From NCBI RefSeq assembly GCF_006494655.1, contig NZ_VHIM01000010.1:47761-111760 (forward strand): a DNA stretch of 64,000 bases. Reading direction: 5' to 3'. Below are positions 24,705 through 34,942 of this stretch, one piece after another (position 1 is the stretch's first letter; each line of letters begins with the position of its first letter). The notes under the pieces were generated by a model. That model was not told where the DNA came from, did not search any database, and saw nothing but the letters and a program-made list of their open reading frames with translations. Origin of the DNA: Arthrobacter agilis. GTDB taxonomy: Bacteria > Actinomycetota > Actinomycetes > Actinomycetales > Micrococcaceae. The position numbers and the translations under genes are program-made.

Positions 24705-27383
24705 TCAGCGCTCGGCAACCGCTGCGCGGATCGCCGAGAGCGCGTCGGGGATGCGGGTCGCGTCGGAACCGCCACCCTGGGCGACGTCGTCCTTGCCCCC
24801 GCCACCGCCGCCGAGGATCTTCGCGGCGGTGCGGACGAGGGCGCCCGCCTTGACGCCTGCGGCACGCGCGGCGTCGTTGGTCGCCACGAGGACGAGGGGC
24901 CGGTCCTGGGACACACCGGTGGCGGCGACGACGGCGGCTTCGGTGCCGAGGCGTCCCCGCAGATCCAGGACGAGGGTCCGCAGCTCGTCCGCACCGCCGA
25001 TCTCGCCGGCGTCGTGCGCGATGAGCCGCACGCCGTCGACGTCGACGGCGGTACCGACGAGGGATGCCGCGGCGTCGGCGAGTTGCTCCTTGCGCAGCCT
25101 GTCGAGCTCCTTCTCCGCCGTCTTGAGCTTCGACAGCGTGGCGGAGAGCCGCTCGGGCAGCTGCGCGGACGGCACCTTGAGCATGTCCGAGAGCTCCGAG
25201 ACGAGGGCGCGCTCGGCGGCGAGGTGCCGGAAGGCGTCCAGGCCCACGAACGCCTCGACGCGGCGGTTGCCCGAACCGACCGATTGCTCGCCGAGCAGCG
25301 TGAGGCTGCCGATGAGGGAGGTCGAGGCGACGTGCGTCCCGCCGCACAGCTCGCGCGAGAAATCGGCGTTCATCTCGACGACCCGCACGGTGTCCCCGTA
25401 CGCCTCGCCGAAGAGCGCGGTGGCGCCGAGTGCCTTGGCATCCGCCAGCGGCATGATCTTCGTCTCGACCTCGTAGTTGTTGCGGATCGCGATGTTGGAG
25501 ACCTCCTCGATCTCCGAGCGCGCCGCGGCGCTGATGCCCTCTCCCCAGGAGAAGTCGAAGCGGAGATACCCGGCCTTGTTGAAGGACCCGCGCTGCAGGG
25601 CCTCGGGGCCGAGGATCTCGTGCAGGGCCGCGTGGACGATGTGCGTACCCGAGTGGGCCTGCTCCCCCGCGTGGCGGCGCTGGCGGTCGACGGCTGCGGT
25701 CACCGTGGCGCCCTGCGCCACCTCACCCTCGCGTACGATGGCGCGGTGGACGCTCAGGCCCTTGACCGGACGCTGCACATCGAGGACCTCGACCACGAAA
25801 CCGTTCCCCGTGATGAGCCCGACGTCGGCCGCCTGGCCGCCGGCCTCCGCATAGAACGGCGTCCGGTCGAGGACCAGCTCGATCTCCTCGCCGTGCAGGG
25901 CGCTCGGCACGGACTGGCCCTTGTCCAGCACCGCGACGATCGTCGCCTCGGACGTCAGCTCGTCGTACCCCGTGAAGAGGGTCTGGCCGCGGCCGAGGAG
26001 CTCGGTGAAGACGGAGAGGTCGGCATGGCCGGCCTTCTTGCCGCGGGCGTCGGCCTGCGCGCGTTGGCGCTGCTCGAGCATGAGCGTGCGGAAACCGTCG
26101 GCGTCGACGGCGAGGCCTGCCTCCTCCGCCATCTCCAGGGTCAGGTCGATCGGGAAGCCGTAGGTGTCGTGGAGCGTGAAGGCGTCCTCTCCCGAGAGCG
26201 GACGGTTCTCGGAGAGGGACTCCCGGACGGCGTCCTCGAGCCGTGCGGTGCCGGAGGCGATGGTGCGCAGGAACGCCTTCTCCTCGGCGTAGGCGATGCG
26301 GCTGATGCGCTCGAAATCGGCCTCCACTTCCGGGTACACACCCTTCATCGCGTCGCGCGAGGCCGGGAGCAGTTCGGGCAGGCAGGCACGTTCGACGCCG
26401 AGCAGGCGCATCGCGCGGACGGCCCGGCGGATGAGGCGGCGCAGGACATAGCCGCGGCCCTCGTTGGACGGGGTGACGCCGTCGGCGATGAGCATCAGGG
26501 AGGAGCGGATGTGGTCGGCGACCACGCGCATGCGCACGTCGTCGGTGTGGTGCGGATCCTCGGCGGACTCCGCGCTCGTGTACGCCTTGCCGCTCAGTGC
26601 CGCGGCCCGGTCGAGGACGGGGCGTACCTGGTCGGTCTCGTACATGTTCTCGACGCCCTGCAGGATCATCGCAAGCCGCTCGAGTCCGAGCCCGGTGTCG
26701 ATGTTCTTCTTCGGCAGTTCGCCGAGGATCTGGAAGTCGTCCTTGCCCATGCCCTCGCCGCGCTGGTACTGCATGAACACGAGATTCCAGATCTCGATGT
26801 AGCGGGTGTCGTCGGCCTCGGGTCCGCCGTCGACGCCGTACTCGGGGCCGCGGTCGTAGAAGATCTCCGAGCAGGGGCCGGCCGGACCGGGCTGGCCGGT
26901 GGACCAGTAGTTGTCCTTCTTGCCCATCTTCTGGATGCGTTCGACCGGGACGCCGATGGTGTCGCGCCAGATCTCCAGCGCTTCCTCGTCCTCGTGGTAG
27001 ACGGTGATCCAGAGCCTGTCGGATGCGAGGCCGAAGCCGCCGTCGGCCACGTCGCTGGTGAGGAGGTTCCAGGCCATGCGGATGGCCTCGGCCTTGAAGT
27101 AGTCACCGAAGGAGAAGTTGCCGCACATCTGGAAGAAGGTGCCGTGTCGGGCGGTCTTGCCAACCTCCTCGATGTCACCGGTACGGATGCATTTCTGCAC
27201 GCTCGTGGCGCGATCGTAGGGAGCAACTTCCCGTGCGGTCAGGTACGGGATGAAGGGCACCATCCCCGCCACCGTGAAGAGGAGCGACGGATCGGAGGAG
27301 ACCAGTGAGGCCGACGGCACGACCGTGTGCCCGTTCTGCTCGAAGTAGCTCAGCCAGCGGCTGGCGATCTCGTGGGACTTCAT
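24705..27383 (-). CDS. alaS: Alanyl-tRNA synthetase
   Basis: Charges tRNA-Ala. Start at the ATG at 27383 (MKSHEIASRWLSYFEQNGHT), with GAAGGATG upstream; this gives 892 aa. The class II catalytic domain, the editing domain with its zinc ligands (AHSGTHIVHAALHEIL and RELCGGTHVASTS), and a C-terminal DHHA1/coiled domain (LRKEQLADAAASL, then GGGGGGKDDVAQGG) are all present. First gene of the long run to nusB. Confidence 0.98.
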   Translation of the reverse strand: MKSHEIASRWLSYFEQNGHTVVPSASLVSSDPSLLFTVAGMVPFIPYLTAREVAPYDRATSVQKCIRTGDIEEVGKTARHGTFFQMCGNFSFGDYFKAEAIRMAWNLLTSDVADGGFGLASDRLWITVYHEDEEALEIWRDTIGVPVERIQKMGKKDNYWSTGQPGPAGPCSEIFYDRGPEYGVDGGPEADDTRYIEIWNLVFMQYQRGEGMGKDDFQILGELPKKNIDTGLGLERLAMILQGVENMYETDQVRPVLDRAAALSGKAYTSAESAEDPHHTDDVRMRVVADHIRSSLMLIADGVTPSNEGRGYVLRRLIRRAVRAMRLLGVERACLPELLPASRDAMKGVYPEVEADFERISRIAYAEEKAFLRTIASGTARLEDAVRESLSENRPLSGEDAFTLHDTYGFPIDLTLEMAEEAGLAVDADGFRTLMLEQRQRAQADARGKKAGHADLSVFTELLGRGQTLFTGYDELTSEATIVAVLDKGQSVPSALHGEEIELVLDRTPFYAEAGGQAADVGLITGNGFVVEVLDVQRPVKGLSVHRAIVREGEVAQGATVTAAVDRQRRHAGEQAHSGTHIVHAALHEILGPEALQRGSFNKAGYLRFDFSWGEGISAAARSEIEEVSNIAIRNNYEVETKIMPLADAKALGATALFGEAYGDTVRVVEMNADFSRELCGGTHVASTSLIGSLTLLGEQSVGSGNRRVEAFVGLDAFRHLAAERALVSELSDMLKVPSAQLPERLSATLSKLKTAEKELDRLRKEQLADAAASLVGTAVDVDGVRLIAHDAGEIGGADELRTLVLDLRGRLGTEAAVVAATGVSQDRPLVLVATNDAARAAGVKAGALVRTAAKILGGGGGGKDDVAQGGGSDATRIPDALSAIRAAVAER

Positions 27384-27552
27384 GGGACGGACATCCTTCG
27401 ATGGTTGGTCTGGACGCTGCCGGGTCCGCGGGCGGACTCCCCGGCAGCCGTCGTCGTTCCCTGGCCGATGGCCAGTCGTACGGGGCGTGGCGCGCTCAGG
27501 CGTCGATTGGGCCTCGCGCGGCACAGCGCCGGGGCGGGAGCCGGCGGGGGGC

Positions 27553-27825
27553 TCAGCGCAGGGAGCGGCGCGACGCCGGTGCGGCGTCGGCTTCCGGGGC
27601 GGAGGCTGCGGGCACGTCGACGCCGAGCGCCGTGCGGAGATCGGTCTCCCGCTCGGCCATGGCGGAGCGGAGGGCATCCGCGAAGTCGGCGAGGCTATCG
27701 CTGATCTGCCCGACGGCGCGGTTCAGGCCCTCGGGGCCGAGCGTGGACCTGGCCTGCGACACCTTGCGGACGGCGACGACGCCGATGGTGACGCCTGCTG
27801 CCAGCCAGAAGACTCTTCTGATCAT
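27553..27825 (-). CDS. Small membrane protein (DUF6167-like)
   Basis: 90-aa protein with an N-terminal membrane segment (MIRRVFWLAAGVTIGVVAVRK) followed by a cytoplasmic helical tail. The sequence resembles the small conserved actinobacterial protein found between alaS and a DUF948 protein; the DUF number is from memory of the family. Function unknown. Followed by alaS 169 bases downstream and preceded by the DUF948 gene by 24 bases, so the three are likely coexpressed. Confidence 0.75.
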   Translation of the reverse strand: MIRRVFWLAAGVTIGVVAVRKVSQARSTLGPEGLNRAVGQISDSLADFADALRSAMAERETDLRTALGVDVPAASAPEADAAPASRRSLR

Positions 27826-27849
27826 CGTTCTCTCCGGTTCGTTCGGGGG

Positions 27850-28224
27850 CTAGCGGCTGCGGCGGCGGCGGGACGGCGAGGTACGCCCGGCGAAGGCCGA
27901 ACGGACGCCGTAGGAGAACGCCGAGACCTTGATGAGCGGCGAGCCGATCGTGGCGGCGATGAGGGACGACAGCGCCGAGATGTTGGCGGAGGCGTCGGAC
28001 ACGTTCGAGGTGATGCCGTCCACCGTCTTCAGCTGCTGGTGCGTGGTGCTCACCGTGCTCGTGACCTCTTCGATCAGCGGCGTGGTCTCATCGGTGACGG
28101 TACGGATGGCCGTGCGCAGCTCGTCGAACACCCGACCGAGCTTCCAGATCGGAACGGCCAGCAGCAGGACCAGGACGGCGAACACGCCAGCAGCTATCAG
28201 GCCCGCAATATCTCCACCTGACAT
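27850..28224 (-). CDS. DUF948 domain protein
   Basis: 124-aa protein with one N-terminal membrane segment (IAGLIAAGVFAVLVLLLAVPIW) and a helical, coiled-coil-prone cytoplasmic region (VFDELRTAIRTVTDETTPLIEEV ... SNVSDASANISALSS is the pattern, given here in parts). General arrangement matches DUF948 proteins, which look like the MCP-type helical segments; function unknown. C-terminus is strongly basic (SRRRRSR). Confidence 0.78.
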   Translation of the reverse strand: MSGGDIAGLIAAGVFAVLVLLLAVPIWKLGRVFDELRTAIRTVTDETTPLIEEVTSTVSTTHQQLKTVDGITSNVSDASANISALSSLIAATIGSPLIKVSAFSYGVRSAFAGRTSPSRRRRSR

Positions 28225-28306
28225 GGGCGGTCTCCTTTACGCAGGGGTGCACCGCCTTCTCGGGCGGGCATGGGAATTCGTGGCTCTTAGTACCTTACAG
28301 AACGAA

Positions 28307-28332
28307 GAGCCCGCGGCGTGTGCCACGGGCTC
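28307..28332 (-). terminator. Distal rpsD hairpin terminator
   Basis: Stem GAGCCCG / CGGGCTC with an inner GG/CC pair, followed on the minus strand by TTCGTTCTG. Second of two hairpins downstream of rpsD. Confidence 0.65.
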
Positions 28333-28351
28333 CTGCTCCACACGTCTCGCA

Positions 28352-28379
28352 GTTCCCGGCGGATTCCTCCGCCGGGAAC
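28352..28379 (-). terminator. Proximal rpsD hairpin terminator
   Basis: Perfect 12-bp stem (GTTCCCGGCGGA) with a 4-base loop, 6 bases after the rpsD stop codon. No T-run, but with the second hairpin it makes a tandem terminator. Confidence 0.7.
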
Positions 28380-28385
28380 GGGCGA

Positions 28386-29012
28386 CTAGCGTGCGTAGTA
28401 CTCGACGACGAGCTGCTCTTCGCAGGTCACGGGGACCTCGGAGCGCTTCGGGCGGCGCACGAGGCGCGCCTGGAGCTTGTCGAGCTGAACGTCCAGGTAG
28501 CCGGGAACGGCAGGCAGGACGTCGCGGTGCGCACCGGCGGCAGCAACCTGCAGCGGGACCATGGTCTCGCTACGGCTGTGCACGTGGATGAGCTGGCCCT
28601 CGGCCACACGGAACGACGGGCGGTCCACGCGGGCGCCGTCGACCATGATGTGGCGGTGGACGATCAGCTGGCGAGCCTGGGCGCTCGTGCGGGCGAACCC
28701 GGCACGGAGCACGAGGGCGTCGAGACGCATCTCGAGCAGCTCGATCAGGTTCTCACCGGTCAGGCCTGCGGTGCGGCGGGCTTCCTCGAAGATCCGAGCC
28801 ATCTGCGCTTCGCGGATGTTGTACTGGGCGCGGAGACGCTGCTTTTCGCGCAGACGGACGGCGTAGTCGCTGTCCTGCTTGCGACGCGCGCGGCCGTGCT
28901 GGCCCGGCGCGTACGGGCGGCGCTCGAGGTACTTCTCGGCCTTCGGGGTCAGAGCAATGCCGAGGGCCCGCGAGATGCGGACCTTGCGGCGGGCACGTGT
29001 GTTGTTAGCCAC
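28386..29012 (-). CDS. rpsD: 30S ribosomal protein S4
   Basis: Primary 16S rRNA binder that nucleates 30S assembly. Start is the GTG at 29012 (VANNTRARRKVRISRALG), with AAAGGTG upstream; 208 aa. The S4 RNA-binding domain (LEMRLDALVLRAGFARTSAQ) and the conserved QLIVHRHIMVDGARVDRPSF segment are intact. The monocistronic actinobacterial arrangement, away from the alpha operon, is seen here. Confidence 0.98.
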   Translation of the reverse strand: MANNTRARRKVRISRALGIALTPKAEKYLERRPYAPGQHGRARRKQDSDYAVRLREKQRLRAQYNIREAQMARIFEEARRTAGLTGENLIELLEMRLDALVLRAGFARTSAQARQLIVHRHIMVDGARVDRPSFRVAEGQLIHVHSRSETMVPLQVAAAGAHRDVLPAVPGYLDVQLDKLQARLVRRPKRSEVPVTCEEQLVVEYYAR

Positions 29013-29376
29013 GTTCACCTTTCGATTTTTGCGGCGAAGAAGCGGAGTGAGCCACGGGGGCATCCGCACTTCCTGGTGTCGCTGGCCTCCACTTGCGGAG
29101 AGCCGGGATTGGCCGCTTCCCGGTACTACAGTCCGCCGCGACCCTGGCCGCCCGCGCACGCCCGCAGGAGACCTGCGGAAGAGGAGGGAGGCTGGTACAC
29201 GACGACTTGCCAGTCAGCGTCCCATGCTAGCAGTGAGCCTCGACGGGGCCGAAATTGCGGGGGCGCCCGTCCCGGGGCTGGCCGGCAGCACGTCGGGCTT
29301 GCGCCATCCCGGTGACGCCCTACGCTTGTGCCATATCCAGCGGTAGCGGTGGGCGGAACCAGCCAAGGGAGTCCAG
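29013..29376. other. Divergent intergenic region: rpsD leader and membrane-protein promoter
   Basis: 364 bases without a gene. On the minus strand a long GC-rich leader precedes rpsD, with a TAGCAT hexamer (plus-strand 29225-29230) as a possible -10, giving a leader near 200 bases; S4 often regulates its own synthesis through such a leader, but I cannot show a fold. On the plus side AAGGGAG precedes the 29377 start. Confidence 0.4.
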
Positions 29377-30162
29377 ATGACCGACGCCAGTCCCAGGAGT
29401 GCCCGACGGGTGTGGGCCGTTGCGTCGGGCGATTCCTCCCCCCAGGTGCTCACCTGCGCCGCGGCCGCCCCGCAGGTACTCCTTCCCGTGTTCTACGGTC
29501 CCCGGTTCCGGGGACCGGACTCACCGCCCGATGTGATCCAACCGGCCCCGTACGCCTTCACCGTCTGGTTCCCCATCTTCGCCTCGTCCATCGCCTACGC
29601 CGTCCACCAGGCGCGCCGCACCGCGCGTACCCGGACCATCTGGCGTGCGGCGGGCTGGCCCCTGGCCGGTGCCTTCGCCTCCGCCGGCATCTGGGCCCCC
29701 CTGGCGCGGGCGGGACGGTTCTGGAGTGCGCAGGCAGCACTGGTGTCTTTCGCCGCACTGTCCGAGACCGCGCGACGTCGGGTGGCCCGGGCCGAGCGGA
29801 GGAATGAGCTGCGGGCAGCCGAGGTGGCGGCCGTCGCGCCGGCAGCGGGCATGCTTGCCGCGTGGGGACAGGCGGCCTGCGGAGTGAATCTGGCCGCCCT
29901 GCTCGTCGACAGGACGATCGTTCCCGCCGGACGGCCTGCCGATACTGTCGGAGCAGCCCTCCTCGCCACACTGGGCGCGTTCGGCGCTGCGGCCGTCTCC
30001 GCCCCGGAAGGGTCGACCGTCTCGTCGCGCTTCTACGCCGGGACCCTCCTCTGGGCCTTCGTCGGCGTGGTCATCGGGCAACGCCGACGCTCACGGTCCG
30101 CCGCGGTGACGGCAGCCGGCGCCGCCTTGACCATGCTGGCAGTCGCGGCCAGCAGGCGCTGA
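29377..30162 (+). CDS. Multi-spanning membrane protein, possibly TspO/MBR-like
   Basis: 261-aa integral membrane protein with about five to six hydrophobic segments, separated by arginine-rich loops. The stretch IQPAPYAFTVWFPIF, with a second half ending in a basic RRRSR loop and a last membrane helix, is reminiscent of TspO/tryptophan-rich sensory protein relatives, but tryptophans are few and I would not assign function on this. ATG is preceded by AAGGGAG at good spacing. It stands alone between rpsD and rarA on the opposite strand. Confidence 0.75.
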   Translation: MTDASPRSARRVWAVASGDSSPQVLTCAAAAPQVLLPVFYGPRFRGPDSPPDVIQPAPYAFTVWFPIFASSIAYAVHQARRTARTRTIWRAAGWPLAGAFASAGIWAPLARAGRFWSAQAALVSFAALSETARRRVARAERRNELRAAEVAAVAPAAGMLAAWGQAACGVNLAALLVDRTIVPAGRPADTVGAALLATLGAFGAAAVSAPEGSTVSSRFYAGTLLWAFVGVVIGQRRRSRSAAVTAAGAALTMLAVAASRR

Positions 30163-30226
30163 GGCGCGCCAGGACCACGACCGACGGGGGTCCGCCGAGC
30201 TCGGCGGACATTACTGCCGCCAGGGC

Positions 30227-31735
30227 CTACTTCCCGCGGATGATGCGACGCAGCTTCGACAGCCTCGAGGCGATGTCCCGCTCCGCCCCCCGATCGGTCG
30301 GCTGGTAGTAGTCCCTCCCCACGAGGTCGTCCGGGGCGTACTGCTGCAGGGCGATGCCGTGCGGTTCGTCGTGGGAGTACACGTACCCCTTGCCGTGCCC
30401 GAGCTGGGTGGCCCCGGGATAGTGCGCGTCACGCAGGTGCGGGGGGATGCCCTGTCCCCTGCCCGCGCGAACATCGGCGATGGCGGCGTTGATGCCGTTG
30501 TAGGCCGCGTTCGATTTCGGCGCCGTCGCAATGTGCACCACTGCTTCCGCGAGGATGATCCGCGCCTCCGGCATCCCCACGAGCTGGACAGCTTGCGCCG
30601 CTGCGACGGCCGTCTGGAGCGCCGTGGGATCCGCCATCCCGACGTCCTCCGACGCCGAGATCATCAGGCGGCGGGCGATGAACCGCGGGTCCTCCCCCGC
30701 TTCGAGCATCTTCGCGACGTAGTGGAGCGCCGCGTCGACGTCGGAGCCCCGGAGCGACTTGATGAAGGCGCTGGCGACGTCGTAGTGCTGGTCCCCCGCG
30801 CGGTCGTAGCGGAGCGCTGCGACGTCCACCGCCTTCTCGGCGTGGGCGAGCGTCACCAGCACCGGGAGCGGCTCGGCGCCGCCGTCGTCCTCCCTGTCGT
30901 CCTCCCCGTCGTCCTCCCTTGCTCCAGGTCCGACCTGATCCGGCCGGTCGTGGGAGTCGGGTCGGCGTGCCGCGGTCTCCACTCCGTCGTCCTGTGCCGA
31001 CCGCGCGACGCCGGCAGCCGCCTCGAGCGCCGTCAGCCCCCGGCGCGCGTCCCCGGCGGCGAGACGGACGAGGTGCTCGAGCGCCTCCTCGGACATCTCG
31101 ACGGTGCCGGCCAGACCGCGCTCGTCGTCGACGGCTCGCTGGAGGAGCCCGCGGATGTCCGACTCGTCGAGCGGCCTCAGGGTCTGGAGCAGCGAACGGG
31201 ACAGGAGCGGTGACACCACGGAGAACGAGGGATTCTCGGTGGTCGCGGCGATGAGCACCACCCACCCGTTCTCGACGCCCGGCAGCAGGGCGTCCTGCTG
31301 GGCCTTGTTGAACCGGTGGATCTCGTCGAGGAACAGCACGGTGGTCTGCCGGTAGAGGTCCCGCGAGGTCAGCGCCTCGTCCATGACGCGCCGGACGTCC
31401 TTGACGCCGGCCGTGATGGCCGAGAGCTCCACGAACTTCCGGCCCTGTCCGCGTGCGATGACATGGGCGAGCGTCGTCTTCCCGGTACCGGGCGGCCCCC
31501 AGAGGATCACCGACGAGGGAGCCGCGTGGGCTCCCGGCGCGTGTTCGCCCGCGAGGGTCCGAAGGGGTGAGCCTGCTCCGAGCAGGTGCTGCTGCCCGAC
31601 GACCTCGTCCAGCGAGCGGGGACGCATGCGGACGGCCAGGGGACTCCGTGGACGCACCGCGCCGGAAGCCCGCGATCCGCCGGACGGGGCGTGCTCCGCC
31701 TCGTCGTCCGCGGCCGCACTGAATAGATCATTCAC
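30227..31735 (-). CDS. rarA: Replication-associated recombination protein RarA (MgsA/WRNIP1 family AAA ATPase)
   Basis: AAA+ ATPase acting at stalled replication forks. Start placed at the GTG at 31735 ([15 protein letters not shown], 502 aa), 7 bases after a TAACGT hexamer, suggesting leaderless translation. Walker [21 protein letters not shown], Walker [21 protein letters not shown], and a C-terminal tetramerisation region ([20 protein letters not shown]). An insertion of about 40 residues, rich in D, E and R ([12 protein letters not shown]), interrupts the lid region and looks disordered. Confidence 0.94.
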   Translation of the reverse strand: MNDLFSAAADDEAEHAPSGGSRASGAVRPRSPLAVRMRPRSLDEVVGQQHLLGAGSPLRTLAGEHAPGAHAAPSSVILWGPPGTGKTTLAHVIARGQGRKFVELSAITAGVKDVRRVMDEALTSRDLYRQTTVLFLDEIHRFNKAQQDALLPGVENGWVVLIAATTENPSFSVVSPLLSRSLLQTLRPLDESDIRGLLQRAVDDERGLAGTVEMSEEALEHLVRLAAGDARRGLTALEAAAGVARSAQDDGVETAARRPDSHDRPDQVGPGAREDDGEDDREDDGGAEPLPVLVTLAHAEKAVDVAALRYDRAGDQHYDVASAFIKSLRGSDVDAALHYVAKMLEAGEDPRFIARRLMISASEDVGMADPTALQTAVAAAQAVQLVGMPEARIILAEAVVHIATAPKSNAAYNGINAAIADVRAGRGQGIPPHLRDAHYPGATQLGHGKGYVYSHDEPHGIALQQYAPDDLVGRDYYQPTDRGAERDIASRLSKLRRIIRGK

Positions 31736-31742
31736 AGCGTCA

Positions 31743-31748
31743 ACGTTA
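31743..31748 (-). promoter_or_regulatory. Leaderless -10 of rarA, part of a divergent promoter
   Basis: TAACGT on the minus strand with a 7-base gap to the rarA GTG. The same AACGTT-centred stretch gives GTTACT on the plus strand toward acVLRF1, so the two genes may share a compact divergent promoter. Confidence 0.5.
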
Positions 31749-31786
31749 CTGTGGGCCACTGACGCAGGCGGCACGAGAGGCGGAGC

Positions 31787-32524
31787 ATGTCCACCACCCG
31801 ATCGGTCCTCGTCGAGCAGCACCGGCTCGCGGGCTGGCTGTCACGCTTCGAGGCCCGCAATGGTCCGTACACCGCCGTCCCGGACCCCGATAGCGCAGCC
31901 ACTGTCGGCGCAGGCGGCACTGCGGGCGCTGTCGGTAGCACCGGCACCGTTCTGATCGTCGCCCGAAATGGGTGCTCGGCCGTGCTCACCCCGCCGCTTC
32001 CCGCTCCCTCCGCACCTGGGGACGTACGGGACGGCACCGATCACCCACCGGTCTCCCCCGCCGACGGCCTGGCAGCACTCCTGCGCGGTACTGATCCCGG
32101 GCTCACGGTCGGGCTCCTCCTGATCCGTCGCGGCGGCTACTCCGTCGGCGTCGCCCGGTCGGGCCAGGTGGTGTCGTCCAAGACCGGAACGCGGTACGTC
32201 CAGGGCAGGACGGCGGCGGGGGGCTGGTCGCAGCAGCGCTTCGCGAGGCGCCGGGCGAACCAGGCGGACGCGCTGGTGGAGGAGACCGCCGGCCGCGCAG
32301 CCGCGCTGTACCGGGCCGAGCCGCCGTCGTGCCTCCAGCTCGGCGGCGACCGGGCGCTGGCGGAGGCGACGCTCGCCGAATCCGTGCTGACTGCCTTCGC
32401 CGGGCTGCCTCAGGTCCCGTTCATCACGGTGCCGGATCCCCGGTTCGCCGTGCTGAAGGACGCGGCGCGCACCGCGCTGGCCGTACGGATCACCGTGGCC
32501 GATCCGCCGATCGAGGAGGCCTGA
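31787..32524 (+). CDS. acVLRF1-family peptidyl-tRNA hydrolase (ribosome quality control)
   Basis: Actinobacterial member of the Vms1/eRF1-like (VLRF1) release factor group, expected to cleave peptidyl-tRNA from stalled large subunits. 245 aa. The diagnostic loop [20 protein letters not shown] has the conserved glutamines (residues 149-150) preceded by glycines and followed by a basic RNA-facing stretch. The N-terminal third is variable. ATG has AGGCGGAGC upstream. Assignment rests on this loop and family length; the biochemical role is from family knowledge. Confidence 0.88.
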   Translation: MSTTRSVLVEQHRLAGWLSRFEARNGPYTAVPDPDSAATVGAGGTAGAVGSTGTVLIVARNGCSAVLTPPLPAPSAPGDVRDGTDHPPVSPADGLAALLRGTDPGLTVGLLLIRRGGYSVGVARSGQVVSSKTGTRYVQGRTAAGGWSQQRFARRRANQADALVEETAGRAAALYRAEPPSCLQLGGDRALAEATLAESVLTAFAGLPQVPFITVPDPRFAVLKDAARTALAVRITVADPPIEEA

Positions 32525-32607
32525 CCCAGCACGCAGGTCCATCTGCGAGCCGGAGCGACCAGCGAGAGGATCGACGCACCCGTTGCAGGTGCTTTGTCAG
32601 GGGCGGG

Positions 32608-33270
32608 TTACGCGTCCTGACCGGCGGCGGAGCGGAGGGCGGTGATCGCGGCGGCGGCGTCGTCCGCCCCGTAGACGGACGAGCCTGCGACGAAGACGGT
32701 GGCTCCCGCGTCGGCCGCGCGGAGGATCGTCTCCTCCGTGATGCCGCCGTCCACCTGGATGACGAGCGGCAGGGCCGCCCCACGGATGGCGTCCGCCGCC
32801 CGGCGGATCTTCGGGAGCGTGAGGTCGAGGAAGGACTGTCCGCCGAATCCCGGCTCCACGGTCATGACGAGCAGCATGTCGAGTTCACCGAGCATGTCGA
32901 GGTACGGCTCCATCGGTGTCGCGGGCCGGAGGGCCATGCCCGCCTTCGCTCCCGCATCACGGAGTTCGCGCGCGAGCTTGACCGGGGCGGCGGCCGCCTC
33001 CGCGTGGAAGGTGACCGACGCGGCTCCTGCCTCTGCGTACTGCGGGGCCCACCGGTCGGCGTCCTCGATCATCAGGTGGACGTCCAGCGGTAGCGGGCTC
33101 ACCTGCTGGATCCGCTGCACGATCGGGAGGCCGAGCGTCAGGTTCGGGACGAAGTGGTTGTCCATGACGTCCACGTGCACCGCGTCGGCCGAGGCGATGC
33201 GCTGGAGCTCCGCCTCGAGGTTGACGAAGTCCGCGGCCAGAATGCTCGGGTTGATCCGGAGATGGGTCAC
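32608..33270 (-). CDS. rpe: Ribulose-phosphate 3-epimerase
   Basis: Interconverts ribulose 5-phosphate and xylulose 5-phosphate in the pentose phosphate pathway. Start is the GTG at 33270 ([20 protein letters not shown], 220 aa), with AAAGGA upstream. TIM-barrel metal ligands lie in [27 protein letters not shown] and [13 protein letters not shown]; the flexible loop is [10 protein letters not shown]. Last gene of def-fmt-rsmB-rpe, 79 bases after rsmB. Confidence 0.97.
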   Translation of the reverse strand: MTHLRINPSILAADFVNLEAELQRIASADAVHVDVMDNHFVPNLTLGLPIVQRIQQVSPLPLDVHLMIEDADRWAPQYAEAGAASVTFHAEAAAAPVKLARELRDAGAKAGMALRPATPMEPYLDMLGELDMLLVMTVEPGFGGQSFLDLTLPKIRRAADAIRGAALPLVIQVDGGITEETILRAADAGATVFVAGSSVYGADDAAAAITALRSAAGQDA

Positions 33271-33349
33271 AGCGGTTCCTTTCGTTGCCCCTGCCCGGTC
33301 TTCGGGCGGTCGGCGCGGTCCGGCGGAGGTGCGGCGGACATGTCCATCC

Positions 33350-34942
33350 TCACAGACTCTTGCGAATGAGCGCGAGGTACATCGCGTCGGTCCCGTGCAC
33401 ATGCGGCCACAGCTGCGCGCTCGAGCCGTGCCCGGCATCGAGGGCGCCCCCGATGCTGACGGCGTCCAGAGCCGCTCCCGCGTCGATCCGCTCGAAACCC
33501 TCCCGTTTCCGCAGGCAGTCGTCGACCACGGCATCGGTCTCCGCGTGGTGGGGTGAGCATGTCACGTACGCGACCACGCCCCCGGGCGCGACGGCGTCGA
33601 GGGCCGAGGCCAGCAGTTCACGCTGAAGCGGCGCGAGGGAGACCAGATCCGCGGGCTTCCGGCGCCACCGTGACTCCGGGCGACGCCGGAGCGCCCCGAG
33701 TCCCGTGCACGGGGCGTCGACGAGCACGCGGTCGTAGTGGTCGGGCTGGTCCCGCCCCACGTCGCGGCCATCGCCCACCCGCACCGTCCAGGTGTCCTCG
33801 GGCAGCGGCCGGAGCGCCTGCCGGACGAGCTGCGCGCGGTGCGGCACCGGCTCGGTCGCCGTCAGGTGCACTCCCGCGTCCTGTCCGATCGCCGCGAGCA
33901 GCGCCGTCTTGCCGCCGGGCCCGGCACACAGATCGAGCCAGTGCTCAGGCCCTTCCGTCCCGCGGTCACCGAGCTCGACGGCGGCCAGCGCCCGCGCGAC
34001 CAGCTGGGAACCCGTGTCCTGCACCCGGACGGTTCCGGCGGCGACGCCGGGCAGGCGGCTCACGTCACCGCCCGAGTAGTAGGCCGACCCTTCGGCCAGG
34101 CGACCGGGCTCCGCTCCTTCGGCCAGGGCTTCGTCGAGCGTGGCGAGGCCCGGCAGGGCGACGAGGTGGACGACCGGCGCGGCGTTGTCCGCGGCGAGGA
34201 GCGCGTCGATCTCACCGGCGTCGCGTCCGTGCGCGACGAGCGCCTGACGCAGTGCCCGCACGATCCACTCCGGGTGGCTGTGGGTCAGGGCGGCGACGGC
34301 CGTGGCATCGGTCATTCCGTCGGTGATCTCGATGATCCAGCCGGCGAGGTCGCGGGCCGTCACCTTGCGCAGCACGGCGTTGACGAGCGACGACGGTCCG
34401 GCGCCGATGACGGCGCGGACCAGTCCGACGGTCTGGTCGAGCGCCGCGTGGGCGGGGACGCGCATGGCGAGGATCTGGTGGACGCCGATCCGCAGGGCGT
34501 CGAGCACCGCGGGGTCCAGCTGGTCCAACGGCCTGTCGACGCAGCGCGCGAGCACTGCATCGTAGGTCCCCTGGCCGCGCAACGCCCCGTAGGTCAGTTC
34601 GGTGGCGAAGCCTGCGTCCCGGCGATCCAGACGGTGCTTCCGGATGCTCCCCGGGAGGACCAGGTTCGCGTACGCATCGTCCGCCGCGACGGCACGCAGC
34701 ACCTCGAAGGCGACGAGGCGCGCCGGGTCGGCACGGCGCGTGCGCTGGGCCGGTGCCGCCTGTGAGAACTGCCGTTCGCCGCCGCGGTTCCGCTCCCGAC
34801 CCTGCTCGTTGCGGCGTCGGTTGCCCGCGCCCTGCCCGGCCGATCCGCCCTGCCCTGCCCGACGCGGCCCGCCGGCGCCGGCCTGTCCGCGGGGAGCACC
34901 ACTCCCGCCCGTCCCGCTGTTGCCTCCGTCGGCACCGCTCAT
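33350..34942 (-). CDS. rsmB: 16S rRNA (cytosine-5) methyltransferase RsmB
   Basis: Methylates C967 of 16S rRNA. 530 aa: an N-terminal 70-residue glycine/arginine-rich low-complexity tail (unlike most homologues in length), a NusB-like RNA-binding domain ([20 protein letters not shown] onward), and the Rossmann methyltransferase domain with [37 protein letters not shown] and the catalytic cysteine in [12 protein letters not shown]. Overlaps fmt by 4 bases. Confidence 0.95.
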   Translation of the reverse strand: MSGADGGNSGTGGSGAPRGQAGAGGPRRAGQGGSAGQGAGNRRRNEQGRERNRGGERQFSQAAPAQRTRRADPARLVAFEVLRAVAADDAYANLVLPGSIRKHRLDRRDAGFATELTYGALRGQGTYDAVLARCVDRPLDQLDPAVLDALRIGVHQILAMRVPAHAALDQTVGLVRAVIGAGPSSLVNAVLRKVTARDLAGWIIEITDGMTDATAVAALTHSHPEWIVRALRQALVAHGRDAGEIDALLAADNAAPVVHLVALPGLATLDEALAEGAEPGRLAEGSAYYSGGDVSRLPGVAAGTVRVQDTGSQLVARALAAVELGDRGTEGPEHWLDLCAGPGGKTALLAAIGQDAGVHLTATEPVPHRAQLVRQALRPLPEDTWTVRVGDGRDVGRDQPDHYDRVLVDAPCTGLGALRRRPESRWRRKPADLVSLAPLQRELLASALDAVAPGGVVAYVTCSPHHAETDAVVDDCLRKREGFERIDAGAALDAVSIGGALDAGHGSSAQLWPHVHGTDAMYLALIRKSL

